From: Halococcaceae archaeon
GTDB taxonomy: Archaea > Halobacteriota > Halobacteria > Halobacteriales > Halalkalicoccaceae
Direction: 5' to 3'
Assembly: GCA_007128515.1 (NCBI GenBank)
Contig: SKXI01000029.1
Coordinates: 1-5,877, forward strand
Length of the DNA stretch: 5,877 nucleotides
The stretch's first letter is position 1. Each line of letters begins with the position of its first letter. The position numbers and the translations under genes are program-made. Below are positions 1 through 4,997 of the stretch, one piece after another. A model generated the notes under the pieces. It ran no database searches and was not told where the DNA came from. It saw only the letters and a program-made list of their open reading frames with translations.

Positions 1-26
1 CGAAAACCCTCGCCGAACGAATTTCG

Positions 27-113
27 TTACCGGGAGCTAACGTGCCCTGGAAGAACTCGTTCCCCCCGGCTGGTGCCGGAGGCTACCTCCGTCGAACGCG
101 ATGGTTCGGACAT
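27..113 (-). CDS. Doubtful 28-codon small ORF
   Basis: ATG at 113 opens a 28-residue frame (MSEPSRSTEV..., ending GHVSSR) closed by TAA at 27-29. The only support is the TATA-like box 30 nt upstream and an N-terminus (MSEPS) of a kind common in haloarchaea. The peptide is Ser/Arg/Gly-rich rather than acidic and no family is recognised. It could be a small protein, the truncated start of a lost gene, or chance. Confidence 0.12.
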   Translation of the reverse strand: MSEPSRSTEVASGTSRGERVLPGHVSSR

Positions 114-139
114 GGTATCTGCTCCCACGACACAGCGAG

Positions 140-146
140 TATATAA
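140..146. promoter_or_regulatory. TATA-like box TATATAA without an obvious gene
   Basis: TATATAA stands out in GC-rich DNA and resembles an archaeal TATA box on either strand. On the plus strand a start site would be expected near 168, but no ATG follows before about 445. On the minus strand it lies 30 nt before the ATG at 113, which is slightly too far for a leaderless start but compatible with a leader of a few nucleotides. Which direction is used, if either, cannot be decided from sequence. Confidence 0.4.
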
Positions 147-416
147 CCCTGTCCTTCTCGGCGCCGCCCGCACGCACGACGGAGATACCCGTCTGGCTCC
201 ACTCGAGGGGGAAACCGGCAGACTGCACGCCTGTTTAAGGATCTTCATACTGGTTAGTCACATCCCCAGACCTGGGATCGGAAGTACGCCCGTCGATCCC
301 CTCCCGAGAAAATTTCGGCGTGAAACTTGTGAGATTTAGGGTCGAGTGGCCGGCGCGCGCTCCGGAGTAGACGCTCGTCCACTCGCGAGCGGTCGACTCC
401 CGGTCGAGCCGAACGG

Positions 417-421
417 TTTTT
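417..421 (+). promoter_or_regulatory. T-rich promoter box of the 446 gene
   Basis: A TTTTT run (context GGTTTTTCTC) is centred about 27 nt before the ATG at 446. That is the spacing expected when an archaeal TATA box directs transcription to start at or next to the initiator codon. No Shine-Dalgarno motif lies between box and start, so the transcript is inferred to be leaderless. Confidence 0.5.
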
Positions 422-445
422 CTCACCGCACGACGACCGGCCGAT

Positions 446-748
446 ATGGCCGACTTCAACCTCGATCTCCGGGCGGTCGAGGACCACCTGGAGGGCGACG
501 ACGAGGAGGGCTCGGGCCGCGTCACCCTCGCGGTCCTCGACGGGACGACGCCCGACGAGGAGTGGATCGACGCGGTCGAGGGCGGCGACGTGCTCGTGCT
601 CGCCATCGAGGGCGACCTGAACGTCCTCGCGGCGGGCTTCGCCCGCGAGATCAAGGAGATGGGCGGTGACCTCGTGCACTTCCGGGGGTTCCTCGTCGTC
701 ACGCCACCGGACACGTCGGTGAACACCGACCGACTCTCCCCGAAGTAG
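446..748 (+). CDS. DUF5779 family protein (small haloarchaeal protein of unknown function)
   Basis: This is a 100-residue acidic soluble protein. From memory it matches the haloarchaeal DUF5779 family, whose members are about this length and share the segments seen here: LDGTTPDEEWIDAVEGGDVL (residues 32-51), a hydrophobic strand LVLAIEG, AGFAREIKEMGG, and LVHFRGFLVVTPP near the C-terminus. The alternation of short hydrophobic strands and helices suggests a compact alpha/beta domain. No catalytic motif, signal peptide or membrane segment is visible, and the family's function is unknown. The ATG at 446 is chosen because a T-rich box lies 27 nt upstream and the family normally begins at MxDFxLDLRAVE. 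It is transcribed away from the empty region on its left and towards the oppositely oriented transporter, so it looks monocistronic. The family assignment is fairly secure; any function would be a guess. Confidence 0.85.
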   Translation: MADFNLDLRAVEDHLEGDDEEGSGRVTLAVLDGTTPDEEWIDAVEGGDVLVLAIEGDLNVLAAGFAREIKEMGGDLVHFRGFLVVTPPDTSVNTDRLSPK

Positions 749-1268
749 CCACGAGGCGGAGCGCTCCGAACAGCGGATACGATCGGCGTCGGCGATGGAG
801 CCCCACCGTTCGACCCGATGGGTACCTCCGGCGAGGGGGATCGTCCCGAACGACACCGACTCCGCGGGGAGACCATCGATAGCCCCGCGGTGGTCGGCGT
901 CACCACCTTCGACGTCCACCGGACGGTCACCGCCCAGATGTGGGGGATGGGGGCGCTCCACTGGGTCGACCTCGACGAACGGGTGACCGTCTTCGGTATC
1001 GCTGGGTGCCGAGTCCGAACGCCGTCCGCGTCCCGGGGGGTCGAACCGTGCGGGGTGATCGAGACGCCGCTCCCGGCTGCGACGTCGGGATCGCGTCGGG
1101 CCTCGACGATCCCGAGGGCAAGCTGGCGGATCGACCGCACGGGCCACTCCGCACGCGAAAAGACCGTCCGATGGCTGCGCTGTGCACTCTCCGGCGTCCT
1201 CGAAGCGGGGGCTACGAGCCGAACCCGAAGCCGGTCACTGCCCCCACCGATCGGTCTCTCGAGGCCGC
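749..1268. other. 520-bp gap with patchy coding-like signal, possible gene debris
   Basis: No intact gene is convincing between the stop at 748 and the end of the transporter at 1269. One plus-strand frame opening at ATG 818 (154 codons, to 1282) looks protein-like from about 860 to 1010. There most third positions are G or C, many codons have the RNY form, and residues such as VGVTTFDVHRTVTAQMWG and HWVDLDERVTVFG appear. It then decays into Arg/Ser/Pro-rich sequence. A different plus frame reads DVGIASGLDDPEGKLADRP around 1080-1140, as if a frameshift separated two remnants. The antisense frame in the same codon register (254-1147) is also open, so strand is uncertain. There is no TATA-like box at the right distance from 818. 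This may be a decayed gene or only compositional noise, and no family is recognised. Confidence 0.3.
757..768 (+). repeat. 12-bp perfect palindrome after the 446 gene
   Basis: CGGAGCGCTCCG is a perfect palindrome starting 8 nt after the stop codon at 746-748. It could form only a short hairpin and no T-run follows, so it is a weak terminator candidate at best and may be chance in GC-rich DNA. Confidence 0.25.
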
Positions 1269-2567
1269 TCACCAGGTCGTGAGCGCCTCCCTGCCGTTGA
1301 AGTAGGTGAGGATGGCGAGGAAGGTGAGCGCGCCGGAGAGCGCGAACGCCCCGCCGACGACGAAGACGGAGTCCATGCTCACGTCGACCATGAGCCAGCC
1401 CCCGAGCAGCGGCGCGATCACGCTGCCGGGCCGCCAGACGAGCTCGCGGATGCCGAAACTGGAGGCGACGCCACCCTCGCTGGTGCCCTCGTCGGCGAAC
1501 AGCGCCATGCTCGCGGGCTCTCGAAAACTGTCGGCGACGCCGAGTAGTCCCGAGAGGGCCAGCAGGGGCAGGAACGCCGCGGACAGCTCGCCGAGTAAGG
1601 GGTAGCCCGCGGGGAGCGAGAGCGCCGCGCCGATCGCGGGCGAGAACGGAACGAGCAGCGCGATCAGCCCGTAGGTGCCGCCGCCGGCGAAGACGAACAG
1701 CGAGCGGCCGTGGAGGTCCGAGAGCCGACCGGTGAAGGGCTGACAGCACATGTTGGTGAACTTCTCGGCGGTGACGGTGAGCGCGACCGCGAGGCCGCCG
1801 TAGGCGAGCCCGCCCTGCGCGGCGGCGACCCCGGCGTAGATCGGCACCCAGGTACGGACGAGCGTCACCGAGAAGGCGTACTGGAGGCGAAAGGAGGTGA
1901 GCGTGAGGATGCGACGGTTGAGCGCGAGGTCGGTGAACGGAAAGCCCTCGATCCGGGTCTCGTCGGGGTTCAGGTACCGGAGACAGCCGAGCCCCGCGAC
2001 GGTCATGATCGCGACGATCACCGCGAAGATCGGCCCGAAGCCGAACAGTTCGTAGAGGACGCCGGCGGAGAGACTGCCCAGGATCGAGGCGGCGAAGCTC
2101 GCGGCGTTCGCCGTCCCGATCTTGTTCGCGCGGGTACCGACGGCCGCGAGCTGGCCGACCAGCGAGAGCGTCATCAGTCCCGCACCCGTGACCGCGACGC
2201 CCTGGAGCGCCCGGATCGCGACGAACGAGGCGCTCGAATCCACCTGCGGGAAGAGCGCGTAGGCGACGATACCGAGCGCGAGCACCGAGAGCAGGACGAG
2301 ACGTTTGTCGAACCGGTCGCCCGCCCACGCCAGCGGGACGACCGCGAGCGTCTGTGCCAGGGTGAAGCCCGTCGTGTACATCCCGATGACGAAGCCCGCC
2401 CCGAGGGTCACCCCGAAGACGGTCGTCGCGGAGGGGTCGAGTTCGTTGATGTAGTAGGGCAAGAGCGTGATCAGCGTGATGAAGCCGAAGCCCTCGGAGA
2501 ACCGGACGAGGTAGAGGGTGAGAAACTGGAGCCGCTCGTCGTTCACGGCCGAACTCCCCGCCGTCAC
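1269..2567 (-). CDS. Major facilitator superfamily (MFS) transporter
   Basis: This 432-residue integral membrane protein would move a small solute across the cytoplasmic membrane, probably driven by an ion gradient. Hydrophobic segments fit 12 transmembrane helices in two halves. The loop-2/3 signature (motif A) is seen at about residues 82-90 as AGDRFDKRL. Its C-half repeat, GRLSDLHGR (280-288), is near canonical. A charged loop with R146 and K149 follows helix 4, and an FREPAS/ADEGTSEGG loop lies at 348-366. The length is typical of the family. The substrate cannot be read from the sequence; drug/metabolite efflux and sugar or organic-acid uptake are all possible. The start is GTG at 2567, giving a short hydrophilic lead before helix 1. 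GTG at 2546 (giving MNDERLQF...) is an alternative, and no clear TATA box decides between them. The gene lies 52 bp downstream of the VOC gene on the same strand, so co-transcription is plausible. Confidence 0.9.
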   Translation of the reverse strand: MTAGSSAVNDERLQFLTLYLVRFSEGFGFITLITLLPYYINELDPSATTVFGVTLGAGFVIGMYTTGFTLAQTLAVVPLAWAGDRFDKRLVLLSVLALGIVAYALFPQVDSSASFVAIRALQGVAVTGAGLMTLSLVGQLAAVGTRANKIGTANAASFAASILGSLSAGVLYELFGFGPIFAVIVAIMTVAGLGCLRYLNPDETRIEGFPFTDLALNRRILTLTSFRLQYAFSVTLVRTWVPIYAGVAAAQGGLAYGGLAVALTVTAEKFTNMCCQPFTGRLSDLHGRSLFVFAGGGTYGLIALLVPFSPAIGAALSLPAGYPLLGELSAAFLPLLALSGLLGVADSFREPASMALFADEGTSEGGVASSFGIRELVWRPGSVIAPLLGGWLMVDVSMDSVFVVGGAFALSGALTFLAILTYFNGREALTTW

Positions 2568-2619
2568 TGCAAAGCTATTGCGAATCGAAACTCGACAGGG
2601 GCTCCGGACGGGTGGGCGA

Positions 2620-3297
2620 TCAGCGGATCGTCAGGTAGTGGCCGTCGGGATCGAGGACTCGCACACCGTCGTCGAGCGTCTCGACCGAACGGGCACGATC
2701 CCCCACCCGGTCGACCGCCTCCGCTGGATCGTCGGCGGAGAACCCGACGTCGACGTGGACGCCCCCACGGGCGTCCGCGAGGCCGAGGTGTGGCTCCCAG
2801 AGTTCGAGGTCGACCGGGCCCGCGAGACGGATCCGCTCCCGGTTCGCCCCGCGGTCGACCGGGTCGAAACCGAGGTCGGTGTAGAACCGTTCGGCTCGGT
2901 CGAGATCCGCCACCTCCAGGACGATCTCGAAGATCCTCGTGATTCCGTTCCCCTCGCCGCGTTCGCCGAGTTCGACACAGTGGTCGTCCGGGTCGTCGAG
3001 GTAGAGCGAGCGCGCCGTCCCGAACGAGTACTCCGTGAGGTCGAAGCCCGCCTCCTCGAGTGCCTCCCACCGGTCGTCGTACTCCTCGCCCGGGATCGCG
3101 AACGCGTAGTGGGTGTGGAGCCCGCCGCGCGGCACCGAGGAGGGCCGTCTGAGGACGAGTTCGTGTGCGCCCGCGTCGAGGCGGACCTCCTCGTCGGTCT
3201 CCTCGGCGACCGCGAGGCCGAGGTGGTCGGTGTAGAACGCTCGCGCCCGGTCGAGGTACTTCACTTCGAGCGCGAGCCAGCGCAGTCCCGAGAGCAT
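2620..3297 (-). CDS. Two-domain VOC (glyoxalase/extradiol dioxygenase fold) protein
   Basis: This 225-residue acidic cytoplasmic protein has two vicinal-oxygen-chelate modules in tandem. Module 1 (about 5-112) has the opening strand LRWLALEV, the helix LDRARAFYTDHLGL, a central GGLHTHYAF strand and the closing DDPDDHCVEL. Module 2 (about 121-225) repeats the plan with FEIVLEVADLDRAERFYTDL, GGVHVDVGF and VLDPDGHYLTIR. Such proteins use paired betaalphabetabetabeta units to bind a divalent metal, and members include glyoxalase I, dioxygenases and resistance proteins. Candidate ligands in module 1 are H61 or H63 and E109; the first strand carries E11 where glyoxalase I has His. The reaction is not predictable. 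ATG 3297 is preferred over the in-frame GTG at 3312 because the TTTATC box lies 24-25 nt upstream of it, making it leaderless. It lies just beside an IS remnant and upstream of the MFS gene. The fold is confident; substrate and metal use are inference. Confidence 0.88.
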   Translation of the reverse strand: MLSGLRWLALEVKYLDRARAFYTDHLGLAVAEETDEEVRLDAGAHELVLRRPSSVPRGGLHTHYAFAIPGEEYDDRWEALEEAGFDLTEYSFGTARSLYLDDPDDHCVELGERGEGNGITRIFEIVLEVADLDRAERFYTDLGFDPVDRGANRERIRLAGPVDLELWEPHLGLADARGGVHVDVGFSADDPAEAVDRVGDRARSVETLDDGVRVLDPDGHYLTIR

Positions 3298-3318
3298 GCC
3301 CCGGCTACGCACACATCG

Positions 3319-3324
3319 GATAAA
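3319..3324 (-). promoter_or_regulatory. TATA box of the VOC gene
   Basis: On the minus strand the sequence reads GCTTTATCC, with TTTATC centred 24-25 nt before the ATG at 3297. This is close to the haloarchaeal TATA consensus and at leaderless spacing. The IS end at 3348 lies 23 bp upstream of the box, so the core promoter appears intact although DNA further upstream has been replaced. Confidence 0.65.
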
Positions 3325-3347
3325 GCTCTCGGGGGGATCGTGGCTTC

Positions 3348-3358
3348 GTTCAGATTAG
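3348..3358 (+). repeat. Left terminal inverted repeat of the IS6-type element
   Basis: GTTCAGATTAG is matched base for base by the reverse complement of 4128-4138. Its minus-strand complement encodes the last transposase residues and the TGA stop. Inward of this the two ends diverge quickly. Confidence 0.8.
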
Positions 3359-4091
3359 CTGGTTCCAGCAGTATGCGAGGCTCTGGAGCCACGTTTCGTC
3401 GGTTGCTGGCTCGGCGTTCCGGAAACGATTTCCAAACTGGTGGGTTCGTCGTTCTATTCCTTGAAAGAGTCGTTCGACGGCGTTCCGATTTCCGCGTGTC
3501 TCGTGTCTGAAATCGAGGCCGTCGCGGTGAAGTGAACCGTGGAGCCACTGGCCAGAATCGACGAGAAACACGGTGTCGTCGACGTCGTGTTTCTCGCGCA
3601 GTTCTGCGAGAAATCGATCGGTGAGGCCAGCGTTTCGCGTCGGATAGTGCCCGACGTGGAGGAACTCGTCGGTCTCGAGATCAACCGTAGCGTACAGCCA
3701 ATAGCGCCGATCAGTGAGATGGATCACGGTTTCGTCGAGCGCAACGTGGTCCGGTTGGTTGCCGCCGGACGGCTGTTAATCGGCTTTTTTACACCCAGTT
3801 ATGAATCGTAGATCGGGCCCGCTCGACATCGAAACTCTCCAAGACAGATACAGTATCCGAAAGTGATAATCCGCACAGCTGGGGCTGGACACTCATAGGG
3901 ATCATCGTAGAAGTTCATAGGATTTCCCAATTCGGGACCGACAGACGGGGTCAGTCGATCGGCCACCGAGATCTCTGGGTGGCTACGATGATCCCTATCA
4001 GTAGCATCGGTTCACGCGGTGTCTGCTCGCGCTCCACGAAATATAGCTCAATCCCGATGCTAGATCCGGCGAGGCGGTCGAATTCTGGCAT
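3350..4091 (-). pseudogene. IS6 family transposase, broken by frameshift, stop codons and a nested insertion
   Basis: A DDE transposase that would move the element by cut-out and cointegrate chemistry. From ATG 4091 it reads MPEFDRLAG...YFVEREQTP, then is interrupted by the nested element at 3896-3997. It resumes with the HTH region LSLSDTVSVLESFDVERARS to HNWV, where a TAA (3789-3791) and an extra base in a run of six A (3785-3790) break the frame. A second stop TAA follows at 3776-3778. Beyond it the frame is open to TGA at 3350: PDHVALDET, FLVDSGQWLH, GNRNAVERLF, and a terminal WNQLI as in relatives. Removing 105 bp and one A leaves 636 nt, exactly 211 codons plus stop. Catalytic D84, D143 and E171 survive in reconstructed numbering. 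The basic residue that I recall seven positions after the Glu in relatives is Glu here (position 178). The gene cannot make a full protein. An internal GTG start at 3727 would give only the catalytic part. Confidence 0.88.
3896..3997. mobile_element. 102-bp MITE-like element nested in the IS6 transposase
   Basis: Perfect 15-bp terminal inverted repeats, TAGGGATCATCGTAG at 3896-3910 and its complement at 3983-3997, enclose 72 bp with no coding capacity. The direct repeat TCA abuts both ends (3893-3895 and 3998-4000) and is read as a 3-bp target duplication. Deleting the element plus one TCA rejoins the transposase as ...MLLSVQPQLCGLSLS..., the same spacing as the MKLGIQLHLAGLSLS-type segment recalled from relatives. 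That supports the boundaries. Its 105-bp net length is a multiple of three, but it brings a TGA stop (3951-3953) in the transposase frame. The interior has an imperfect hairpin (3963-3982, core GAGATCTC). A TNA duplication recalls the IS1031 group of the IS5 family, but the parent element is not identified. Confidence 0.75.
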
Positions 4092-4127
4092 AGCACTACG
4101 AATTCCACCGCCTCACTCCTTCGAACT

Positions 4128-4138
4128 CTAATCTGAAC
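4128..4138 (+). repeat. Right terminal inverted repeat of the IS6-type element
   Basis: CTAATCTGAAC is the exact reverse complement of 3348-3358. It lies 37 bp upstream of the transposase ATG at 4091. A purine-rich stretch GGAGTGAGG lies between repeat and start, a possible but distant ribosome-binding site. Confidence 0.8.
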
Positions 4139-4163
4139 AGCGCCTCGTGCCCGTCTCGGTCGG

Positions 4164-4169
4164 TTTAAG
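4164..4169 (+). promoter_or_regulatory. TATA box of the MBL-like gene
   Basis: TTTAAG (context CGGTTTAAGC) is centred about 27 nt before ATG 4193, the spacing expected of a leaderless haloarchaeal gene. It lies 25 bp to the right of the IS end at 4138, mirroring the VOC promoter on the other side. Confidence 0.65.
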
Positions 4170-4192
4170 CGTCGTCGGTCCTACCTCCGACC

Positions 4193-4876
4193 ATGACCCT
4201 GAAACGAGAGGGACGGGCGAGCGAGCCGCGGACGGTGAACCGGTTCGACGGCGGGGTGAGCTGGATCGCGTTCCCCGACGAGGAGATGGAGCGAGCGAGC
4301 CACGCGCTCGCGACCGAGGCGGGCACCTTCGTCGTCGACCCGGTCGACACGACCGAACTCGACGACCTGCTCTCGGAACTCGACGAGGTGGCGGGCGTCG
4401 TCGTCCTCCTCGACCGCCACAAGCGCGACGCGGCGGCGGTCGCCCGTCGCCACGACGTACCGGTCTACCTCCCCTCGGAGCTCAGGGGGATGGCGGGGGA
4501 GTTCGACGCGCCGATCGAGACGTTCTCCGGGACGCTCCCGGGGACCGACTTCCGGGCGATCACGGTCGTCGACACCCCACTCTGGCACGAGGTCGCGCTG
4601 TGGGACGAGGGGAGGAGAACGCTCGTGGTTCCCGAAAGCGTCGGCACGGCCGAGTACTTCCTCGCACCCGGGGAGCGCCTCGGCGTCCACCCGACCCGGC
4701 GGCTGCTCCCACCGCGGAAGGCGCTCGGAGACCTGGAGCCCGAACGCGTGCTCGTCGGCCACGGCGAGGGCGTGATGAACGATGGAACGTCGGCACTCGC
4801 CGACGCGCTCTCCGGCTCGCGTAGCCGGGCACCCTCTCTCTACGCGCACACCGCCAGATACTTCCTGCCGATCTGA
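4193..4876 (+). CDS. Metallo-beta-lactamase-fold-like haloarchaeal protein with degenerate metal site
   Basis: A 227-residue acidic soluble protein. The order of segments resembles the MBL hydrolase fold: TFVVDPVD (45-52), then VAGVVVLLDRHKRDAAAVA (67-84) followed by HDVPVYLP (87-94), then ITVVDTPLWHEVALW, LVVPESVG (144-151) and LVGHGEGV (187-194). In active members the second segment is H-x-H-x-D-H. Here the aligned residues are D74, H76, R78 and D79, so only one His remains. The strand that normally carries the bridging Asp reads VPES. H190 in the GHG turn could match the last His ligand. A binuclear zinc site is therefore unlikely, and the protein may bind metal differently or not be a hydrolase. 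The C-terminal AHTARYF may be a short helix. From memory, similar hypothetical proteins occur in other haloarchaea with the same DRHKRD motif. ATG 4193 fits the TTTAAG box. The fold call is moderate confidence and no substrate is proposed. Confidence 0.7.
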   Translation: MTLKREGRASEPRTVNRFDGGVSWIAFPDEEMERASHALATEAGTFVVDPVDTTELDDLLSELDEVAGVVVLLDRHKRDAAAVARRHDVPVYLPSELRGMAGEFDAPIETFSGTLPGTDFRAITVVDTPLWHEVALWDEGRRTLVVPESVGTAEYFLAPGERLGVHPTRRLLPPRKALGDLEPERVLVGHGEGVMNDGTSALADALSGSRSRAPSLYAHTARYFLPI

Positions 4877-4887
4877 TACGGGCTACC

Positions 4888-4957
4888 GTACACGTGTACC
4901 GCGGGGACCGAGAGACGGGTACCGATCCGAGCGGTACGGACGTACAAAAGTCCGTAC
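4888..4957. promoter_or_regulatory. GTAC-rich palindrome cluster, candidate operator region
   Basis: The 121-bp gap between two plus-strand genes holds six GTAC tetramers within 70 bp (starting at 4888, 4896, 4919, 4934, 4942, 4954). Two larger structures include them: a perfect 12-bp palindrome GTACACGTGTAC (4888-4899), and an 8-bp perfect inverted repeat GTACGGAC (4934-4941)/GTCCGTAC (4950-4957) with an 8-nt spacer. The second structure ends 11 bp before the TATA box at 4969, a position where a haloarchaeal activator or repressor could act. It could instead fold in the transcript of the 4193 gene and help end it, although no T-run follows. No known operator is recognised. Confidence 0.45.
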
Positions 4958-4968
4958 GAGCCACCGAA

Positions 4969-4975
4969 CTTATCA
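4969..4975 (+). promoter_or_regulatory. TATA box deciding the GTG start at 4998
   Basis: CTTATCA is centred about 27 nt before GTG 4998, giving leaderless spacing. The in-frame upstream codons (back to 4782) lie inside the preceding gene and the promoter, so this box supports 4998 as the true start. Confidence 0.6.
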
Positions 4976-4997
4976 CGGCCGCGACGAACGAACCGCC

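Larger units (their letters stand above)
1..445. other. Gene-poor leading region, no convincing CDS
   Basis: This stretch has no ORF that reads like a haloarchaeal protein. The open frames present are rich in Arg, Ser and Pro and lack the acidic bias and G/C-ending codons of the real genes nearby. It holds a strong TATA-like box at 140-146, a weaker TTTAAG at 234-239, and short inverted repeats: AACGAA/TTCGTT at 16-28 and an imperfect ATCCC...GGGAT hairpin at 262-278. No tRNA or rRNA signature was seen. The last 30 bases are the promoter of the gene starting at 446. An unannotated non-coding RNA downstream of the TATA box is possible but not shown. Confidence 0.6.
3348..4138 (-). mobile_element. 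Decayed IS6-type insertion sequence (about 0.8 kb)
   Basis: The element is bounded by an 11-bp perfect terminal inverted repeat, GTTCAGATTAG at 3348-3358 and its reverse complement at 4128-4138. It contains one transposase pseudogene running right to left. Total length is 791 bp, or 686 bp after removing a nested 102-bp element and its 3-bp duplication, a reasonable size for a compact IS6 family member. The transposase stop codon lies inside the left repeat. Flanking octamers (GTGGCTTC before 3348 and AGCGCCTC after 4138) do not match convincingly, so no target duplication is claimed; it may have decayed or never formed. The element sits between the divergent VOC and MBL-like genes. It is AT-richer than its neighbours, consistent with transfer. 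It should be immobile by itself but could be mobilised by an intact relative acting in trans. Confidence 0.85.

Noticed and set aside
235..2328. Longest open frame in the window (697 codons, minus strand)
   Set aside because: It overlaps the MFS gene in another frame for most of its length. Its translation is Arg/Pro-rich without domains or an acidic bias. Long spurious frames are expected in GC-rich DNA.
1710..2942. 410-codon plus-strand ORF opposite the MFS and VOC genes
   Set aside because: It is antisense to two well-supported genes. Its highly charged Glu/Arg/Asp-repeat-like translation is what antisense reading of acidic haloarchaeal codons produces.
3298..3312. GTG at 3312 as the VOC start
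   Set aside because: It adds five residues (MRSRG) and lies only about 10 nt from the TATA box, too close for a transcript to include it. ATG 3297 fits leaderless spacing.
2518..3510. 330-codon plus-strand ORF opposite the VOC gene
   Set aside because: It is antisense to the VOC gene and runs into the IS end. Its many VE, VD and RR dipeptides are a shadow of the real minus-strand codons, and no domain is seen.
3539..3811. 90-codon plus-strand ORF inside the IS
   Set aside because: It is antisense to the transposase pseudogene, whose reading is confirmed by family motifs. There is no independent support.
3340..4146. An 8-bp target duplication around the IS6-type element
   Set aside because: The flanking octamers GTGGCTTC and AGCGCCTC agree at only four of eight positions, so no duplication can be claimed.
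4782..4997. Upstream extension of the 4998-5417 gene
   Set aside because: The frame is open back to 4782, but that part overlaps the MBL-like gene and passes through the GTAC palindromes and TATA box, and its translation is Arg/Ser/Thr-rich and unlike the rest.
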